53,124 nucleotides of DNA. Origin: Ramlibacter sp. Its GTDB lineage: Bacteria > Pseudomonadota > Gammaproteobacteria > Burkholderiales > Burkholderiaceae_C. Under the pieces are notes generated by a model. The model did no database searches and had not been told where the DNA came from. It saw only the letters and a program-made list of their open reading frames with translations. The stretch covers positions 1-53,124 of the forward strand of contig JACMQX010000201.1 in assembly GCA_014376765.1 (NCBI GenBank). The letters run 5' to 3'. A program made the position numbers and the translations under genes. Position 1 is the stretch's first letter, and each line of letters opens with the position of its first letter. Below are positions 51,857 to 53,124 of this stretch, piece after piece.

Positions 51857-52683
51857 TGCGCCGCCGCTCGCCCGCCACATCTGCCGCCACCGCCGGAAGT
51901 GCGTCGGCCGACATGGGCTCCCTTGGCCGCGGCCTGGACATTCTGCGCAGCCTCGGCACGCACGGCTCGGTCATCACGGTGGCCGAACTGGCCGCCCAGC
52001 CAGGCAACTCACGCGCGACCGCAGAGCGGCTTTTGCACACGCTGGCATCTGAAGGCTTTTTGCATTTGATTCCCGACCGTGCCGACGAAGGCGCGTATGA
52101 GCCCGACCTCGCCTGCCTCAACCTGGGTACCGCCCTGCTCGGCAGTTTTGCTGAACTGTGGCAGCGCCAGCCGGTGCTGCAGGACATTGCGCGGCGCTTT
52201 GGCGTCGATCTGCTCGTGGTAACGTGCGACGGCGCGCAGGCGCTGGTGATCGAACATGCATCGGCCTCGGCCGTGCAGCAGGCATCGCTTGTGGGCAGCG
52301 TGGCACCAATCGAATCCAATGCTTGGGGGCGTTGCCTGGTGTGGATGCATTCAGCGGCTGAGCAGGCGACGCTGACAGACGGGATCCGGCAAGGGGCGGG
52401 TGGTCGCGCGGCGGCTGCTTTGGGCGCGCTTTACCAGGCGTTCCAGGGGCTGGAAGGGAACGGGCGCTGTGTGTGTGATCTTGACGAGCGCAGGGTGGCG
52501 ATCGGGATGCCGGTCGCGGCCTCGCCTGGTTCGCCGTTGCTTGCGATCGGTTGCATTGCACCGCGTGCGTTGCTCGCCGACGTGAAGCTGGCGGATTCGT
52601 TCTGGGCGCAGTTTGCGAATCTGTCGAAACTGATCAACCGGCCGGTGGCTGCGGGACAGGACGGCGGGAAGAACGGCGGGTGA
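51856..52683 (+). CDS. IclR-family transcriptional regulator
   Basis: A 275-residue regulator, second of a tandem pair joined by TGATG. The winged HTH is at about 22-85 (ITVAELAAQPGNSRATAERL, LHTLASEGFL), and the effector domain ends with ERRVAIGMPVAASPGSPLLA. It differs clearly from the first copy in both domains, so the pair probably senses different ligands and is not a recent duplication. Its last 30 codons are followed by a broken repeat. Confidence 0.9.
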   Translation: MRRRSPATSAATAGSASADMGSLGRGLDILRSLGTHGSVITVAELAAQPGNSRATAERLLHTLASEGFLHLIPDRADEGAYEPDLACLNLGTALLGSFAELWQRQPVLQDIARRFGVDLLVVTCDGAQALVIEHASASAVQQASLVGSVAPIESNAWGRCLVWMHSAAEQATLTDGIRQGAGGRAAAALGALYQAFQGLEGNGRCVCDLDERRVAIGMPVAASPGSPLLAIGCIAPRALLADVKLADSFWAQFANLSKLINRPVAAGQDGGKNGG

Positions 52684-52694
52684 ATTTGTTGGCT

Positions 52695-52717
52695 CTCCGG
52701 GCCGCAAATGGGGTCAG
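52695..52717. repeat. Broken copy of the dispersed repeat and its linker
   Basis: Twenty-three bases here are identical to 207-229: the end of the linker between copies A and B (CTCCGGGCCGCAAA) plus the first arm TGGGGTCAG of copy B. Past that the sequence differs (GGTGATCTCAACC). Linker identity so far from copy A/B shows that the linker travels with the element. Confidence 0.7.
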
Positions 52718-52777
52718 GGTGATCTCAACCCTTCGATGCAACACTCTAACCAAAGGGGTGATGCATGCGGAAAGTTA

Positions 52778-53124
52778 TTAAAAATCGGGTTTGGAGCAAA
52801 GCAGATAGCGCCGAGATGTGGAGTCGCTGGCGGGCTGGGGAACTGCGCGGATGATTGCACGTGCCCTTGAGCGTTCTGATTGGCGGTCTTCGCCTGGCTC
52901 CGCCCATGCAGCGGTGGCTTCGCCCGTCAGGTCGACGGGCAGCTCCGGCAGTTCGATGCCGCTCAAATCCGATAGCGCGAACTCGTCGGCTCGTGTCGAC
53001 CGGGCATCAACCAAGTCGATGGTCACGCTCGCGATGGCGCGGGCGACCGTCGCGACCTGGGTCGGCCTCGAGGGAACCTCGAAGTCGACCAGGCTCAGGC
53101 CGCACGCCCATACGCCAGCGCCTA
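52778..53124 (-). CDS. 3' end of an unidentified gene entering from the right edge
   Basis: An open frame of 114 codons runs from the window edge to a TAA at 52778. The peptide is Ala/Asp/Glu-rich (LVDFEVPSRPTQVATVARAI, FALSDLSGIELPELPVDLTG, EATAAWAEPGEDRQSE) with codon use like the rest of the genome until the last about 20 residues, which look extended past an older stop. A Met in the frame (53026 GTG) could make an 82-residue protein, but the open frame upstream favours a partial gene. Family not recognised. Confidence 0.5.
   Translation of the reverse strand, partial: GAGVWACGLSLVDFEVPSRPTQVATVARAIASVTIDLVDARSTRADEFALSDLSGIELPELPVDLTGEATAAWAEPGEDRQSERSRARAIIRAVPQPASDSTSRRYLLCSKPDF

Noticed and set aside
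1..53124. CRISPR array, tRNA or rRNA genes, integrase with att sites
   Set aside because: Looked for regularly spaced repeats, cloverleaf-like ends with CCA context and recombinase motifs; none was found. The hairpin repeats are too few and irregular for CRISPR.

Overview
This is a G+C-rich chromosomal segment from a Betaproteobacterium, most likely a Burkholderiales member close to Comamonadaceae. That placement is an inference from gene content and codon bias, not from a marker gene. The supporting signs are a minCDE operon, five Bug/TctC-type solute-binding proteins, many CoA-dependent catabolic genes and dispersed hairpin repeats of the GGGGTCAGA type. No rRNA, tRNA or CRISPR array was seen.

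Left part (1-12.8 kb): a housekeeping neighbourhood. An inverted pair of repeats is followed on the minus strand by minC-minD-minE. Next is a three-gene minus-strand operon with the order of E. coli ybhP-clsB(ybhO)-ybhN, for membrane phospholipid work. A PagL-type lipid A deacylase, a flavodoxin-like oxidoreductase, an alpha/beta hydrolase, a cysteine-free glutaredoxin-like protein and a Spy-like periplasmic protein follow. A gene broken by an IS3-family remnant lies at 9.6-10.3 kb. A NUDIX hydrolase and an acyl-CoA dehydrogenase (ACAD) form a minus-strand pair.

Middle part (12.8-41.6 kb): catabolic blocks. The plus-strand block 13.0-25.7 kb carries two ACADs, a crotonase remnant, two SDRs, two MaoC hydratases, a carboxymuconolactone-decarboxylase-like protein with a basic tail, a CaiB/BaiF CoA-transferase, four Bug receptors (three of them tandem paralogues) and an MmgE/PrpD protein. 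A lower-G+C island of small unknown genes occupies 25.8-27.0 kb. A divergent pair of operons at 27.0-33.3 kb has, to the left, a CoA-transferase, an ACAD and a 109-residue mini-ACAD and, to the right, an acetyl-CoA hydrolase/transferase-family gene without a normal start codon, an alpha-methylacyl-CoA racemase and a hydrolase. Then come an FAD protein with a PcaC-like partner, a fifth Bug receptor, two EthD-like proteins, an Asp/Glu racemase-family protein, an Old-Yellow-Enzyme-type reductase and a crotonase.

Right part (41.6-52.7 kb): one long plus-strand operon with a recognisable promoter: a DECR-type SDR, a second SDR, an acyl-CoA synthetase, an enoyl-CoA hydratase, a split AtuA (two ORFs), a biotin-dependent acyl-CoA carboxylase (beta and alpha subunits) and two IclR regulators. 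It has the logic of the Pseudomonas atu (acyclic terpene utilisation) pathway: activate, dehydrogenate, carboxylate a beta-methyl group, hydrate and cleave. Together with the racemase, the dienoyl-CoA reductases and two ACADs of the isovaleryl/long-chain active-site type, this suggests a large locus for uptake and CoA-dependent breakdown of a methyl-branched, possibly isoprenoid acid. The substrate cannot be read from the sequence. Several genes show internal deletion or loss of a start, so parts of the locus are remodelled or decaying.
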